Below are positions 1 through 8,520 of a DNA stretch of 64,000 bases, in pieces. The position numbers and the translations under genes are program-made. Each line of letters starts with the position of its first letter. The first letter of the stretch is position 1. The stretch is taken from the NCBI GenBank assembly GCA_902792635.1, contig CADBAG010000025.1:1-64000 (forward strand), written 5' to 3'. Source of the DNA: an uncultured Prevotellaceae bacterium (GTDB lineage: Bacteria > Bacteroidota > Bacteroidia > Bacteroidales > Bacteroidaceae). The notes under the pieces are model-generated. The model ran no database searches, had not been told where the DNA came from, and saw nothing but the letters and a program-made list of their open reading frames with translations.

Positions 1-68
1 TACGTCGCTACGCTCCTTGCCTGGGGTTATGCAGAGTGTGCCTCTCCGAGGCACTATCAACTATAAGT
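1..68. repeat. Palindromic element, type 2, right arm (cut by window edge)
   Basis: This is the right half of the large palindromic element described at 28409-29284. It contains the 3' half of the CCCCAGGC/GCCTGGGG hairpin, then a GTGCCTC-TCC-GAGGCAC hairpin, then the end sequence ACTATCAACTATAAG, related to the CTTATCAACCCGAAAAG end of other copies. The left half lies outside the window. Confidence 0.8.
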
Positions 69-107
69 AGAGAAGGAAGTTCAACCGTACAGCTCGAATA
101 TTTTTCT

Positions 108-300
108 CGCAGAGCCGCTGAGTTTTTAGAGCCGCTGAGATAGTTCTTGAATGGCAGAGCTTTGAGAGGGCTTTCGGCCTTAAGGAGGCTACGCGCTGGG
201 ACTTCTCTGCGAAAGGCCTTTAGGCCTCTCAAAAAGCTCAGACTCTCGAAAACTTCAGATTTAGTCTCTGCGGCTCTAAGAACTCTGCGGCTCTGCGTGA
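108..300. repeat. Long imperfect palindrome, possible MITE or hairpin repeat
   Basis: The outer arms at about 110-142 (CGCAGAGCCGCTGAG...) and 266-298 (...CTCTGCGGCTCTGCG) are inverted copies with only a few mismatches. Inner arms also pair: AGAGCTTTGAGAGG near 157 with CCTCTCAAAAAGCTC near 225. The hairpin modules differ from those of the main palindromic family. No convincing coding frame lies in 1-419; the remainder (300-419) holds only AT-rich sequence and a short CGGAGAGG-like fragment. Confidence 0.6.
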
Positions 301-419
301 TCTTTCAACCGAATGAGAATGTTGTTCTATTGGTTGTTTTGTAAACGCCTTTACATCTCTACTCGGAGAGGCTGTGACCGGTATAAACCCGAAAAGAGAA
401 GAACCATTAATAAATGTCT

Positions 420-3400
420 TTATCCCCATCCGCCTTTCTCTTTGATGTATTGTAGCAGCTCGCGGAAGAGGGGTGAGGCAGAGAGCGTGCGCACGTTACC
501 GGTGAGGATAAGCTGCTTGCGGGCACGCGTGAGGGCGACATTGAGTTTGCGGTCGATGGCGTGCCCATCCTCGGTGAAGGTGTTGGCGGTGAGGAAGTCG
601 AGCTGATACGACTGCTGGATGGTGAACGAATAGATGATGACGTCGCGCTGCGAGCCTTGGTAGCGTTCTACGGTGTCGATGCTGATGGTGTCGAGCCCGG
701 GGATGCCGAGCCGCTCTATCTCCTGCCGTATCATCGCTATCTGGTTGCGGTAAGGCACGATGACCCCTACTGTCTTGTCGGGGTTAAACTGCGTGCCGTA
801 GAAGCGATGGATGCGTTGGAGTATGTCCGCCACGATGCGTGCTTCCTCAATGTTCACCTTGTCGGATATCTCCGGTTGGCGGCAGTCCTTCGACGGGAAG
901 AAGAGCATGCGGTGTGCTTTCAACAGGTCGTCGACAGCGTCCTGGGACGGCAAGTCGTAACCGATGGTCGTAGCTTGCTGATGGGGTAGGGGCACGCAGC
1001 CGAGCTGCTCACGGAAATAGAACGCACGGTTGGGGAAGTCGGCAATGTCGGGGTGCATGCGGCCTTGTCGGCGTAGCGTCCCCATGAAAGCTGTGCGGCC
1101 GGCGCGTAGCTCCTGGCGGATAAGGCGCTCGAAGAGTGAGCTCTTGCAGTCGGTGAGCCCGATACCTTGCAGCAACGGGTCGTTGACGGCACTGTCGTTG
1201 TCGTTTTGCTGCACCACAGCGGGCAACTGCTTATAGTCGCCGATGAGGATGAACTTATCAATGTTACAACTGCTCTCTGAGAGTGTGGACTCAGAGGCAC
1301 GGTGACTGGCTAAGAGTCCGATGATGTTCGGCTCTAAGATCTGTGAGGCCTCGTCGACGATGGCAAGGGCGAAATGCTTCAAGGAGAAGAGATAGGCGCG
1401 CGACTGGATCATCGAGGTTGTCCCGACGATGATCTTGGCGTTGATGATAAGCTGCCGCATGCCGGTGAGTGTCGGTTTCTCTCCGACACGGTTCTGCAAA
1501 AGGTAAGGCACATAGCTCTCTGCGCACGACAGTTCACTGCCAATACGTAGGAAGTCGATGCCGTTGTCGGTGAGCATGCCGCATATCTCGTCTACGGCGC
1601 GGTTGGTATAAGCCATGAGCAGCAGACCCTTGCCGTCGTCGGGTCGCAGCTCCGTGAGCGCCTCGCGCACCATGAACTGCAGAGCCATGGAGGTCTTGCC
1701 CGTTCCCGGTGGGCCTACGAGGAGAAAATAGTCACGTGCTTGCTTGGCTTTGAGGATGATGTCGTCGATACCCGCGTTGTAGCTTCTTGACAACGTGAGG
1801 CGCGTGTCAGCCTGTGGTGCACGCTGTCCTAACAAGAGGTTCTTTCGGTCCTGTGGCGCTGTTATCAGTTGATAGAGTGAGCTGAGCGCTGCTCCTCCAC
1901 CGACATCACTGCTGCCGTGCTCAATGCACCACACTTTATCTTTATTCTGCGCGAGATAAGTCTCTGCCAGAGGGTTCATGAGTTTCACCACGACGCGGTC
2001 ACTGTGGATCTCTTGTAAGCCGCCTTTGAGGAGGATGGCGCGCCGTGCATCGGGTTCTACGGCCTCGTTGTAAGCATAGAGATAGATCATGTCGCCGCGA
2101 CGGAAGTTAGGCAGGAAGTCCACACCCTGATCGGGCACGGTGAATGCCAACGTGTCGCAGACACCCTGGCCGGTGATAGGTTGCGTGTTGCCGTCCTCGT
2201 CGATAATCTCCGGCTTCGTGAGCCCTGTATAGATGTTTCCTGTCTCTTTCTTCTCCGCCAATGGCATGTTCCAGAGGTTCGCCACACAGTTTCCTGTGCC
2301 TTCCACGACACCGACGCGAGAGAGGATATTCTCGCGGATGACAAACTGTGTCATGCGACAGTAATAAGCCTGTTCTAATGGCGTGATTGCGTGCAACGGA
2401 ACAATGAGTGAGAGCAGTTGGGGTCGGAGGTAGGTCTCATAGAAATGACCGCTCATGTGAGCACAGTTGAGCGTCTGCTCCGTGAGCTGCGGCAGGATAT
2501 GTTCTATGCCGTTTTCTGCCATGTCAAACTCTAAGGCGATGGCCTCGTTGCGGAAGCGCAGGGCTTCGTATACGAGCTTCAGCAGCGACGTGACATTCAG
2601 CAGTCCGTCGGGTAGGGGGTATTTGGAATAGAGCAGTCGGATGTCGGAGTGCTGCACACCGAAGTTGTAATAGAGAATGCCGAAATAGAGCAGCACCTGC
2701 ACATAGTGCTTCTCGACGACCTTTGCGCCATGCGTGTTCGCGATGTTACGCTCGAGGAAGATGTTACGGCCCGACTTCTGCTCCACAAGGAGCCGCATGT
2801 CCGTTGTCATGAGGTCCACACGTCCTTGTAGTCCGAGTTTCTCGCAGATGAATGTAGGCTCAAGGATGGCTTTGGAGAGATCATAGTTTTGTCGCAGTTC
2901 GTTGACGATTCCCACGAGGTTCTGCGCCTGACGGGCGGCGTCTGCCTTGAACTTCACACCGTCGAAGTCGGGACAGGAAGCATATTCGAGTGCCTTGTCG
3001 CGGAAGTTCTTGATGAGTGTGCGTGCGGCAGAGAAATGGGTGTCGTTGATGATGTCGTCGAGGCATGCGCCCGCATAGTTTCCGAGGAGGATAGCCTGCG
3101 TGTTGGCGCGCTCACGGATACGCGAGAGGAAATACATCAATGGGTGGTGACCATAGTCCTCAAAGCACGAGGCGATGACAGAGATATCCATGAGGCAGTC
3201 GGGCTCCACGATGATGAGTCGCGGGGTGATGGTGTCGCCCTCCGTCTGACAGCCGAGGAGGTTAAGATGCATGCCGGGCTTGAGGATGTCGCAGAGATAC
3301 TCCATATGGGCATACTGTGTCTGACGCGTATAGTAGACCGTCTTCTCCGTCTCTTCCCCGTCTTCGTCGATGATGACAGTGATGGTCTGCTCATCAAACG

Positions 3401-3893
3401 CCTTCACGATGCATCGTTTGTCGGGCGCGTTCTGCTTCAACCGTTCTGCTGCCGGACGGAGGTCGTGAGGAAGAATATTTGTGAGTTCTGAAGGAATATC
3501 CGCTTTGAACACGCGGCTGATGAGGCGAGCCACGGCGGCACAGTCGTATTTCAGTGCGGTTTCGACGTCTGTGTCTAAGAGTGTGCTGTGGTTGCTGTCG
3601 CGACGCGCCTGACGCAGGGCGTTGGCCTCGTCGTTGGGGATATTGAGCAGACGGATGACGCTCTCGAGCTGTGCGTTGAGGTCGCCGAAGCCATACTTCG
3701 AGTCTTTGAGAGCTTCGGCACATACGAGCACCAGCGTCTCATGCAGGAGCTTGAGGCGCAAGGATGTGGTCAGCGAGGAGTTGCTGGCAATGGTAAGGAT
3801 ATTGTCGAAAAGATCGTTCACGCTTTCGGATGGTCTCTTTATTTGTTCTTCGGCTCTTTCTGGTAGGAGAACAACCTCGAAGAGGTTGAACAT
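420..3893 (-). CDS. Dna2-like fused PD-(D/E)XK nuclease and superfamily 1 helicase
   Basis: Large DNA- or RNA-acting enzyme of about 1157 residues. The N-terminal half carries a RecB/Cas4-like nuclease signature: GRVDLM (Asp), LVEQKSG (ExK) and QVLLYF (the QxxxY motif), near residues 355-405. The C-terminal half is a UPF1/Dna2-type SF1B helicase with Walker A GPPGTGKT near residue 725, DEASQ near 847, VERYQGSQRD (motif V region) and LNVALTRARK (motif VI). The arrangement resembles eukaryotic Dna2, which trims flaps and resected ends; a repair role here is inferred. The start is uncertain. The ATG at 3893 and roughly the first 17 codons lie inside a palindromic repeat, and a longer frame to 3980 runs through more repeat. 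Conserved-looking sequence begins about IKRPSESVND. Confidence 0.85.
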   Translation of the reverse strand: MFNLFEVVLLPERAEEQIKRPSESVNDLFDNILTIASNSSLTTSLRLKLLHETLVLVCAEALKDSKYGFGDLNAQLESVIRLLNIPNDEANALRQARRDSNHSTLLDTDVETALKYDCAAVARLISRVFKADIPSELTNILPHDLRPAAERLKQNAPDKRCIVKAFDEQTITVIIDEDGEETEKTVYYTRQTQYAHMEYLCDILKPGMHLNLLGCQTEGDTITPRLIIVEPDCLMDISVIASCFEDYGHHPLMYFLSRIRERANTQAILLGNYAGACLDDIINDTHFSAARTLIKNFRDKALEYASCPDFDGVKFKADAARQAQNLVGIVNELRQNYDLSKAILEPTFICEKLGLQGRVDLMTTDMRLLVEQKSGRNIFLERNIANTHGAKVVEKHYVQVLLYFGILYYNFGVQHSDIRLLYSKYPLPDGLLNVTSLLKLVYEALRFRNEAIALEFDMAENGIEHILPQLTEQTLNCAHMSGHFYETYLRPQLLSLIVPLHAITPLEQAYYCRMTQFVIRENILSRVGVVEGTGNCVANLWNMPLAEKKETGNIYTGLTKPEIIDEDGNTQPITGQGVCDTLAFTVPDQGVDFLPNFRRGDMIYLYAYNEAVEPDARRAILLKGGLQEIHSDRVVVKLMNPLAETYLAQNKDKVWCIEHGSSDVGGGAALSSLYQLITAPQDRKNLLLGQRAPQADTRLTLSRSYNAGIDDIILKAKQARDYFLLVGPPGTGKTSMALQFMVREALTELRPDDGKGLLLMAYTNRAVDEICGMLTDNGIDFLRIGSELSCAESYVPYLLQNRVGEKPTLTGMRQLIINAKIIVGTTSMIQSRAYLFSLKHFALAIVDEASQILEPNIIGLLASHRASESTLSESSCNIDKFILIGDYKQLPAVVQQNDNDSAVNDPLLQGIGLTDCKSSLFERLIRQELRAGRTAFMGTLRRQGRMHPDIADFPNRAFYFREQLGCVPLPHQQATTIGYDLPSQDAVDDLLKAHRMLFFPSKDCRQPEISDKVNIEEARIVADILQRIHRFYGTQFNPDKTVGVIVPYRNQIAMIRQEIERLGIPGLDTISIDTVERYQGSQRDVIIYSFTIQQSYQLDFLTANTFTEDGHAIDRKLNVALTRARKQLILTGNVRTLSASPLFRELLQYIKEKGGWG

Positions 3894-4188
3894 GGTTAGC
3901 CCCAGGTGAGGAGCGCAGCGACGTAACCTGAGGTTTAGGTGTGCGGCGATTTCGTTGAAAGGTGTCCTCGAAGAGGGCAAACCTTGGCAGGATGCTGATT
4001 CCTTATAGGTTCGCCCTCTTCGAGGCCGACAGGTCAGGATTTTCCCCTCGATACAAACCCCAGGTTACGTCGCTGCGCTCCTCACCTGGGGCTAACCGTG
4101 TGGCACCTCTCCGAGGTGCTGCTCCTCACCTGGGGCTAACCTTATTGGCCCCCTTCAGGGACCTTATCAACCCGGAAAGCTGAAGAAC
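3844..4188. repeat. Palindromic element, type 1, overlapping the 5' end of the nuclease-helicase gene
   Basis: Nested hairpins in order: AACCTC-GAA-GAGGTT (3873), CCCCAGGT...ACCTGAGG (3901), CCTCGAAGAGGGC (3967), centre, GCCCTCTTCGAGGCC (4015), CCCCAGGT...ACCTGGGG (4070), GCACCTC-TCC-GAGGTGC (4113), then a GGCCCCCTTCAGGGACC hairpin. The right end CTTATCAACCCGGAAAGC matches other copies. The left end (GTTCTTCGGCTCTTTC at 3844) is its imperfect inverse and lies within the coding region, so the copy spans the start of the neighbouring gene. Confidence 0.85.
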
Positions 4189-4205
4189 TCTGTTTTCGTT
4201 ATTCT

Positions 4206-4739
4206 TTATTCTTTCTTCTTTAGCGAAGCGCCGCACCGCTTCGCGTCGCGTTCCCACTCAATGACCTTCTTCTTCAGGTCTCTGCCCCAGTGATACTCAC
4301 CAATGGTGCCATCCGAATGGATGACGCGGTGACAGGGGATGAGCATGGCCACGGGGTTCTCTGCGATGGCTGAGGCCACGGCACGCACGGCCTTCGGCTC
4401 ACCGATGCGCTTCGCCACCTCCTGATAGCTCACGGTAGTGCCGAAAGGAATATTACGGAGCTCGTTCCACACCTTCAATTGAAACTCGGTACCTTTCACG
4501 TCGAGCGGTACGGGATGGTCCAAGCCTTCGAAGATGACCTGTTCCACGGTCTGCGCCATAGTGTCGCTCTGCGTCGTGGGTGTGTATTCGCCCCAACGCG
4601 CCGCGAGCTCATGGATGGTCTCCAAGCGGTTATAGTCGAGAAACTGCAGGTCGCACACGCCATCCCATGTGCGTGCCACGATGATGCTGCCGAACGGACT
4701 CTCCGCGAATCCGAACTCTATCTTGTTGCTTATTGCCAT
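4206..4739 (-). CDS. ogt: Methylated-DNA--protein-cysteine methyltransferase (Ogt/AGT)
   Basis: Suicidal repair protein that moves an alkyl group from O6-alkylguanine to its own cysteine. The 177 residues are of normal length for Ogt. The active-site motif PCHRV is present (IPCHRVI), preceded by the helix-turn-helix segment GTTVSYQEVAKRIGEPKAVRAVA that places the protein on DNA. The C-terminus is slightly extended and basic. A well-formed promoter lies just upstream, so the gene is probably transcribed alone. Its neighbour downstream on the same strand is the Dna2-like nuclease-helicase, separated from it by a palindromic element. Confidence 0.95.
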   Translation of the reverse strand: MAISNKIEFGFAESPFGSIIVARTWDGVCDLQFLDYNRLETIHELAARWGEYTPTTQSDTMAQTVEQVIFEGLDHPVPLDVKGTEFQLKVWNELRNIPFGTTVSYQEVAKRIGEPKAVRAVASAIAENPVAMLIPCHRVIHSDGTIGEYHWGRDLKKKVIEWERDAKRCGASLKKKE

Positions 4740-4758
4740 GTAGAATTTATGTTTTCAG

Positions 4759-4790
4759 CAAATGTAGTCATTTCCTTTTAGGCCTCCAAA
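4759..4790 (-). promoter_or_regulatory. Promoter of the Ogt gene (Bacteroidetes -33/-7 type)
   Basis: Read on the minus strand: TTTG (4787-4790), a 20-base gap, then TACATTTG (4759-4766), which fits the Bacteroides consensus TTTG-n19-21-TAnnTTTG. The start codon follows about 20 bases downstream. Confidence 0.7.
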
Positions 4791-4847
4791 TCTTTAACCA
4801 TCTTTTTTGATTGCAGCGAATGGTATAACTAAAAATTAGCTTTAAAA

Positions 4848-4879
4848 CTTGGAAGTTTGAAGTAAAGTACATATCTTTG
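4848..4879 (+). promoter_or_regulatory. Promoter reading into the palindromic element and the 5277 ORF
   Basis: CTTG (4848-4851), 20 bases, TATCTTTG (4872-4879) matches the Bacteroidetes promoter pattern with one change in the -33 box. No gene lies nearer than 5277, so the whole palindromic element at 4909-5251 would fall in the transcript leader. Confidence 0.55.
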
Positions 4880-4908
4880 CGATAAAAATAACAGGTAACT
4901 TGACTATC

Positions 4909-5251
4909 GGATTAATGCCACAGACGGGCTTGGATTGATGCCGCAGACAGCCTCGGAGAGGCTGAATTATTCATAACCCCAGACTAAGGGAGCGACAGCG
5001 ACCGCAGTCTGGGGTTCAGGACAGCGGTTCGTATCCTGATGTCCTGCCTCGGAGAGGCAGAATGCACGATAGTGCGCAATGTCTCAACTGCAGGGTCTTT
5101 CATTGCGCGCCTAAAGGCACATTCAGCCTCTCCGAGGCTGGCTTTCAGGTAGTCCGCGCTCGACCTAAAGTCCCCAGACTGCGGTCGCTGTCGCTCCCTT
5201 AGTCTGGGGTTATGGATAAGTGTGCCTCTCCGAGGCACTCTTCTATCTAGA
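4909..5251. repeat. Palindromic element, type 2, no transposase
   Basis: Complete copy. Left arm: AGCCTCGGAGAGGCT, then CCCCAGACT...AGTCTGGGG, then TGCCTCGGAGAGGCA. The centre reads GCACGATAGTGCGCAATG, about 20 bases, then CATTGCGCGCC. Right arm: AGCCTCTCCGAGGCT, CCCCAGACT...AGTCTGGGG, GTGCCTCTCCGAGGCAC. The left border is a near-duplication, GGATTAATGCCACAGAC and GGATTGATGCCGCAGAC, 25 bases apart. The centre matches both flanks of the transposase gene in the copy at 28409-29284. Confidence 0.9.
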
Positions 5252-5276
5252 CATTAGAAGAAACAAATGATGGGAT

Positions 5277-5432
5277 ATGCAGAGAAAAAATAAACAGCAC
5301 AATACAAATGATAAGAATTTCTTTGCCCGAAAACTTGAAGATACTTTGTCATCCATGTGGGCAGATGGTAGCCTCAATGAAGCTAAAGTAGAAAGATTCC
5401 GTAGTCTTCATGAGCATACACCCTATAAGTAA
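5277..5432 (+). CDS. Small ORF, 51 residues, unknown function
   Basis: The frame starts ATG CAG AGA AAA and ends at TAA, with an in-frame stop at 5268, so the ATG at 5277 is the only possible start of this type. The product is hydrophilic and charged (segment FFARKLEDTLSSMWADGS, then LNEAKVERFRSLHEHTPYK) and looks like a short helical domain rather than random translation. It lies 21 bases before the lipoprotein gene at 5454 and downstream of a plausible promoter, so it may be the first gene of that operon. It could instead be the surviving tail of a longer gene disrupted by the upstream palindromic element. Function unknown. Confidence 0.5.
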   Translation: MQRKNKQHNTNDKNFFARKLEDTLSSMWADGSLNEAKVERFRSLHEHTPYK

Positions 5433-5453
5433 CGATATTAACGTTCTCTATTT

Positions 5454-6368
5454 ATGCGTAATGTTCTTTTGCTTCTCTTCGCCTGTCTGTTGCTTGCTTC
5501 CTGCGGACACCACACGGTTGTGAGGTCCGTCTACTACTGGCAGACGACACTGCGGCTTGGTGCCAAGGAGCGCGCGTTTCTCAAGCAGCACGGCGTGAGC
5601 AAGGTCTATTGCCGCTTCTTCGATGTGGTGCCGGGTGACGACGGGATGCCACAACCTAATGCCACGTTGGCTTTTGAGGATTCGTTTCCGAAGAATGTGG
5701 AGGTCATCCCCGTGGTCTATATCGTCAACGACTGCATGGCTGAGCCGCATGGGGGCTTGGCGGAGAAGATCTTTAGCCGCGTCCTGCAGATGAACCAAAC
5801 AAATAGCCTTGCGCAGCCTAAAGAACTGCAGATCGACTGCGACTGGACGGGCTCGACACGCCTCGCGTTCTTCGCATTCATGAAGGAGCTCGGAGCAATG
5901 TGCCACAGTCACAGCATGACGCTCTCCGCCACCATCCGGCTCCATCAGCTCTCGCAACCCGTGCCGCCTGTCGACCGCGGCGTGCTGATGATGTACAACA
6001 CGGGCGACGTGACGAAGCTCTCGGTGAAGAAACCCATCCTCGACATGAAGGATGTGGCACCTTATCTGCACAACCTCTCCGGTTACAAGTTGCCGCTCTC
6101 CACAGCCTATCCGCTCTTCACGTGGCGCGTGCTCTTCCGCGGTGGCCGCTATGTGGGCATCATGCACAGCGACGATGACCTTCCCGTGCTCCCCGGCGAC
6201 AGCATCGTCGTGAGACAGCCGGAACTCGAAGACATATCCAAGGCTCAGGCGGCTGTGGACAAAGCACAAGGGAAGGACAATGATGAGATCATACTTTATG
6301 ATTTGAGTGATAAGAATATTAATCGATTTAGCTATGGTGACTTTCAAAAGATTTATAGGTACAGGTAG
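5454..6368 (+). CDS. Putative lipoprotein, unknown function
   Basis: The N-terminus MRNVLLLLFACLLLASCG is a lipoprotein signal with lipobox LASC, so the 304-residue protein should be anchored to a membrane outside the cytoplasm. The mature part alternates hydrophobic strand-like segments (KVYCRFFDVV, VEVIPVVYIV, ELQIDCDWTG, MTLSATIRLHQL, RGVLMMYNTGDV) in a pattern that suggests a TIM-barrel fold like some glycosidase-related families; this is inference from the pattern only. The 3' end overlaps the start of the following frame, which indicates translation coupling with the 6334 gene. I do not recognise a characterised family. Confidence 0.85.
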   Translation: MRNVLLLLFACLLLASCGHHTVVRSVYYWQTTLRLGAKERAFLKQHGVSKVYCRFFDVVPGDDGMPQPNATLAFEDSFPKNVEVIPVVYIVNDCMAEPHGGLAEKIFSRVLQMNQTNSLAQPKELQIDCDWTGSTRLAFFAFMKELGAMCHSHSMTLSATIRLHQLSQPVPPVDRGVLMMYNTGDVTKLSVKKPILDMKDVAPYLHNLSGYKLPLSTAYPLFTWRVLFRGGRYVGIMHSDDDLPVLPGDSIVVRQPELEDISKAQAAVDKAQGKDNDEIILYDLSDKNINRFSYGDFQKIYRYR

Positions 6369-8520
6369 CATCGTTGCAGCGCTCCTTACCTTCTCACTGT
6401 CAGCAGGGGCTTGCATCTCAGAGGCACCCCGCCACAACAATTATCTTTTCTCCGTCTTCAACCGTTCCCTGATGGACGACCGCTTCACATCGACGACAGA
6501 CAGATACTGGCAACAGTATCTCGGTAACAAGGACGTACAGTATCAATGGGATTACTGGCGCGACCAGGTGTTGAAGAAAGCCGTGAAACAGAAAGACACG
6601 GAGCTTGCCACTTACTGCCGCAGGCTCAATGCCTATCTCGGCAGCGCTGTCAACTTCAATGCGTGGGACTATCCCACGAAGCAGCGCATCGCCAAGCGTA
6701 ACCTCGTACTGCGCAGTCTGCTCAATGCCTCCAAGACTTATCAGGGCAAGCGCTTCCGGGCTCAATACAACCTGTTGCGCATGCGTGCGCTCTTCGGGCT
6801 CAAGCGTTACCCCGAGGCAATAAATTATTGGACGACCGTGGGTCAGCGCATGCCGCAGAGTGTCTATCGCGACATGATGCGCAACCTCTATGCCGGATGC
6901 CTCTGGCGCACGGGAAAGAAGAGCCAGGCCGTGGAGATCTACGCCTCGCAGGAGGATTATCAGAGCCTGAAATACTGTGTGCGCGGCTACCGTAACCTTG
7001 CCGGCATACAGAAGGTCTACAGCATCAATCCTAACTCGGCCACGCTCCTCTACCTTGTGCAGGACTTTGTCAATAATGTGCAGGAGACGATGGATGTCTA
7101 CGAGCTCAACAGCTTCCCCTTTGCCTCTTACGAGAACACGGAGAAGGACCACGACGAGTGGATGAAGGAGACGGACGCCAAGAAGATCACGACGGCAGAG
7201 GCTGACCGTTTCATCGCCTTCGCCCGCAACGTGGTGAGTGAGGGCAAGACCACGACGCCTTGTCTGTGGCAGTCGGCCATCGGCTGCATCGAGCATCAGC
7301 TCCGCCGTTATGATAAGGCGAAGACAGATCTTGCCAAAGCAATGACAGAAGCCGGTACTGAGCGAATGAAAGACAATGCGCGCGCCATCTATGCCGCCAA
7401 CTCCGTCTTTGCCGAACAGCACACGGCCGACTATGACAAATGGATCACAGGGGAGCTGCGCTGGCTCGACACGAAGATCGCTGAGGAGCTCAAGAGCGAC
7501 AAACTTTTCGACACCCACTACTGCGACGTGGAGGAGCGCATGGTCTACAACGGTCTCGTGCCAGCCTTTCTCGCTGCAGGCCGCACCAACATGGCGCTCG
7601 TCCTGCTGAGCCGCATGGAGGAGGGCTGCGACAAGCCGGCTTATCAGGGGTTCTATTTCGATGCTTTGGAGAAGACTCCGATAGACAGTCTCATAGCTTA
7701 CAACAACTATCTGCGCCACGAGCCCACCGACTCCTTGGCCCGTTATGCCTGGCAGAAGGCTTACCGCGATACCGATTATTACAACGACTATATCGGCACG
7801 CGCCTCATGGCTCAGGCACGTTTCGCCGACGCCATCCCTTACCTTGAGAAAGTGAGCATCGCATTTCTCAACACGCAGGCTATCGAACCATACGTGGCAC
7901 AGCGCGACTTCAATAAAGAGCGCTGGATGGGCAAGCAGCTCGTTGCCGTGCCCGAATACGTCTCGGAGGCCAAGCGCGCCACGTTGCCGCGCCTCACGGC
8001 CAACAAGAAGTTGCAGTATTGTCGCGACATGGTCAGTCTCTCTCAGGAGTATACGCTCATGAAGCCGTCGGAGGAACGCATGGAGAAAGCTTACAAGCTT
8101 GCTGCACTGTGGTATCAGGGCAGCTACGAAGGCGACTGCTGGTGGATCAAGCAATACGGCATCAGCAACACGCAGGACAGCGTCACCGTGGGTACGGTTG
8201 ACTTTGTGGCCCATGCCCTCAGTCTCCTGGATGAGAGCGTGCAGAGTTCTAACTTTGAGCTGAAGGAGAAGAGCCTCTTTGCCCTTGCCTTCATCCGTCA
8301 CGGTGAGCCTTGGTACTTTGAGGGTTGGGACGACAAGACGCAGCAGTACTACGACCTGACGAACCTCCGTCCCATGCCGCAGTCGAGACAATACAAGGCG
8401 ATGATGGCCTTGTCTAAACTCACTAAAGACAATGCCTCGCGCGTAGATCCGTTCGTCACTCGCTGCGACGTGCTTAAGAAGTTCTGTAGTCTTTCGGAGA
8501 GACCGAATACATCTCGGTGA
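6334..8520 (+). CDS. Exported TPR-like protein, unknown function
   Basis: About 728 residues from the ATG at 6334 (MVTFKRFIGTGSIVAALLTF, a signal sequence); an ATG at 6307 in the same frame would put nine extra residues before the signal. The mature protein is rich in helix pairs with regularly spaced Tyr, Ala and Leu (YPEAINYWTTVGQRMPQS, YRDMMRNLYAGCLWRTGKK, RYDKAKTDLAKAMTEAG), typical of TPR-like repeats that bind other proteins. The gene overlaps the preceding lipoprotein gene, so the two are probably co-expressed and may work together at the envelope. Its last 47 bases overlap, tail to tail, the 3' end of the hybrid regulator on the opposite strand. Confidence 0.85.
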   Translation: MVTFKRFIGTGSIVAALLTFSLSAGACISEAPRHNNYLFSVFNRSLMDDRFTSTTDRYWQQYLGNKDVQYQWDYWRDQVLKKAVKQKDTELATYCRRLNAYLGSAVNFNAWDYPTKQRIAKRNLVLRSLLNASKTYQGKRFRAQYNLLRMRALFGLKRYPEAINYWTTVGQRMPQSVYRDMMRNLYAGCLWRTGKKSQAVEIYASQEDYQSLKYCVRGYRNLAGIQKVYSINPNSATLLYLVQDFVNNVQETMDVYELNSFPFASYENTEKDHDEWMKETDAKKITTAEADRFIAFARNVVSEGKTTTPCLWQSAIGCIEHQLRRYDKAKTDLAKAMTEAGTERMKDNARAIYAANSVFAEQHTADYDKWITGELRWLDTKIAEELKSDKLFDTHYCDVEERMVYNGLVPAFLAAGRTNMALVLLSRMEEGCDKPAYQGFYFDALEKTPIDSLIAYNNYLRHEPTDSLARYAWQKAYRDTDYYNDYIGTRLMAQARFADAIPYLEKVSIAFLNTQAIEPYVAQRDFNKERWMGKQLVAVPEYVSEAKRATLPRLTANKKLQYCRDMVSLSQEYTLMKPSEERMEKAYKLAALWYQGSYEGDCWWIKQYGISNTQDSVTVGTVDFVAHALSLLDESVQSSNFELKEKSLFALAFIRHGEPWYFEGWDDKTQQYYDLTNLRPMPQSRQYKAMMALSKLTKDNASRVDPFVTRCDVLKKFCSLSERPNTSR

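Noticed and set aside
3894..3980. N-terminal extension of the nuclease-helicase to ATG 3980
   Set aside because: The extra 29 residues are a translation of palindromic repeat sequence (LRLRRCAPHLGLT) that appears at other intergenic copies in the same form.
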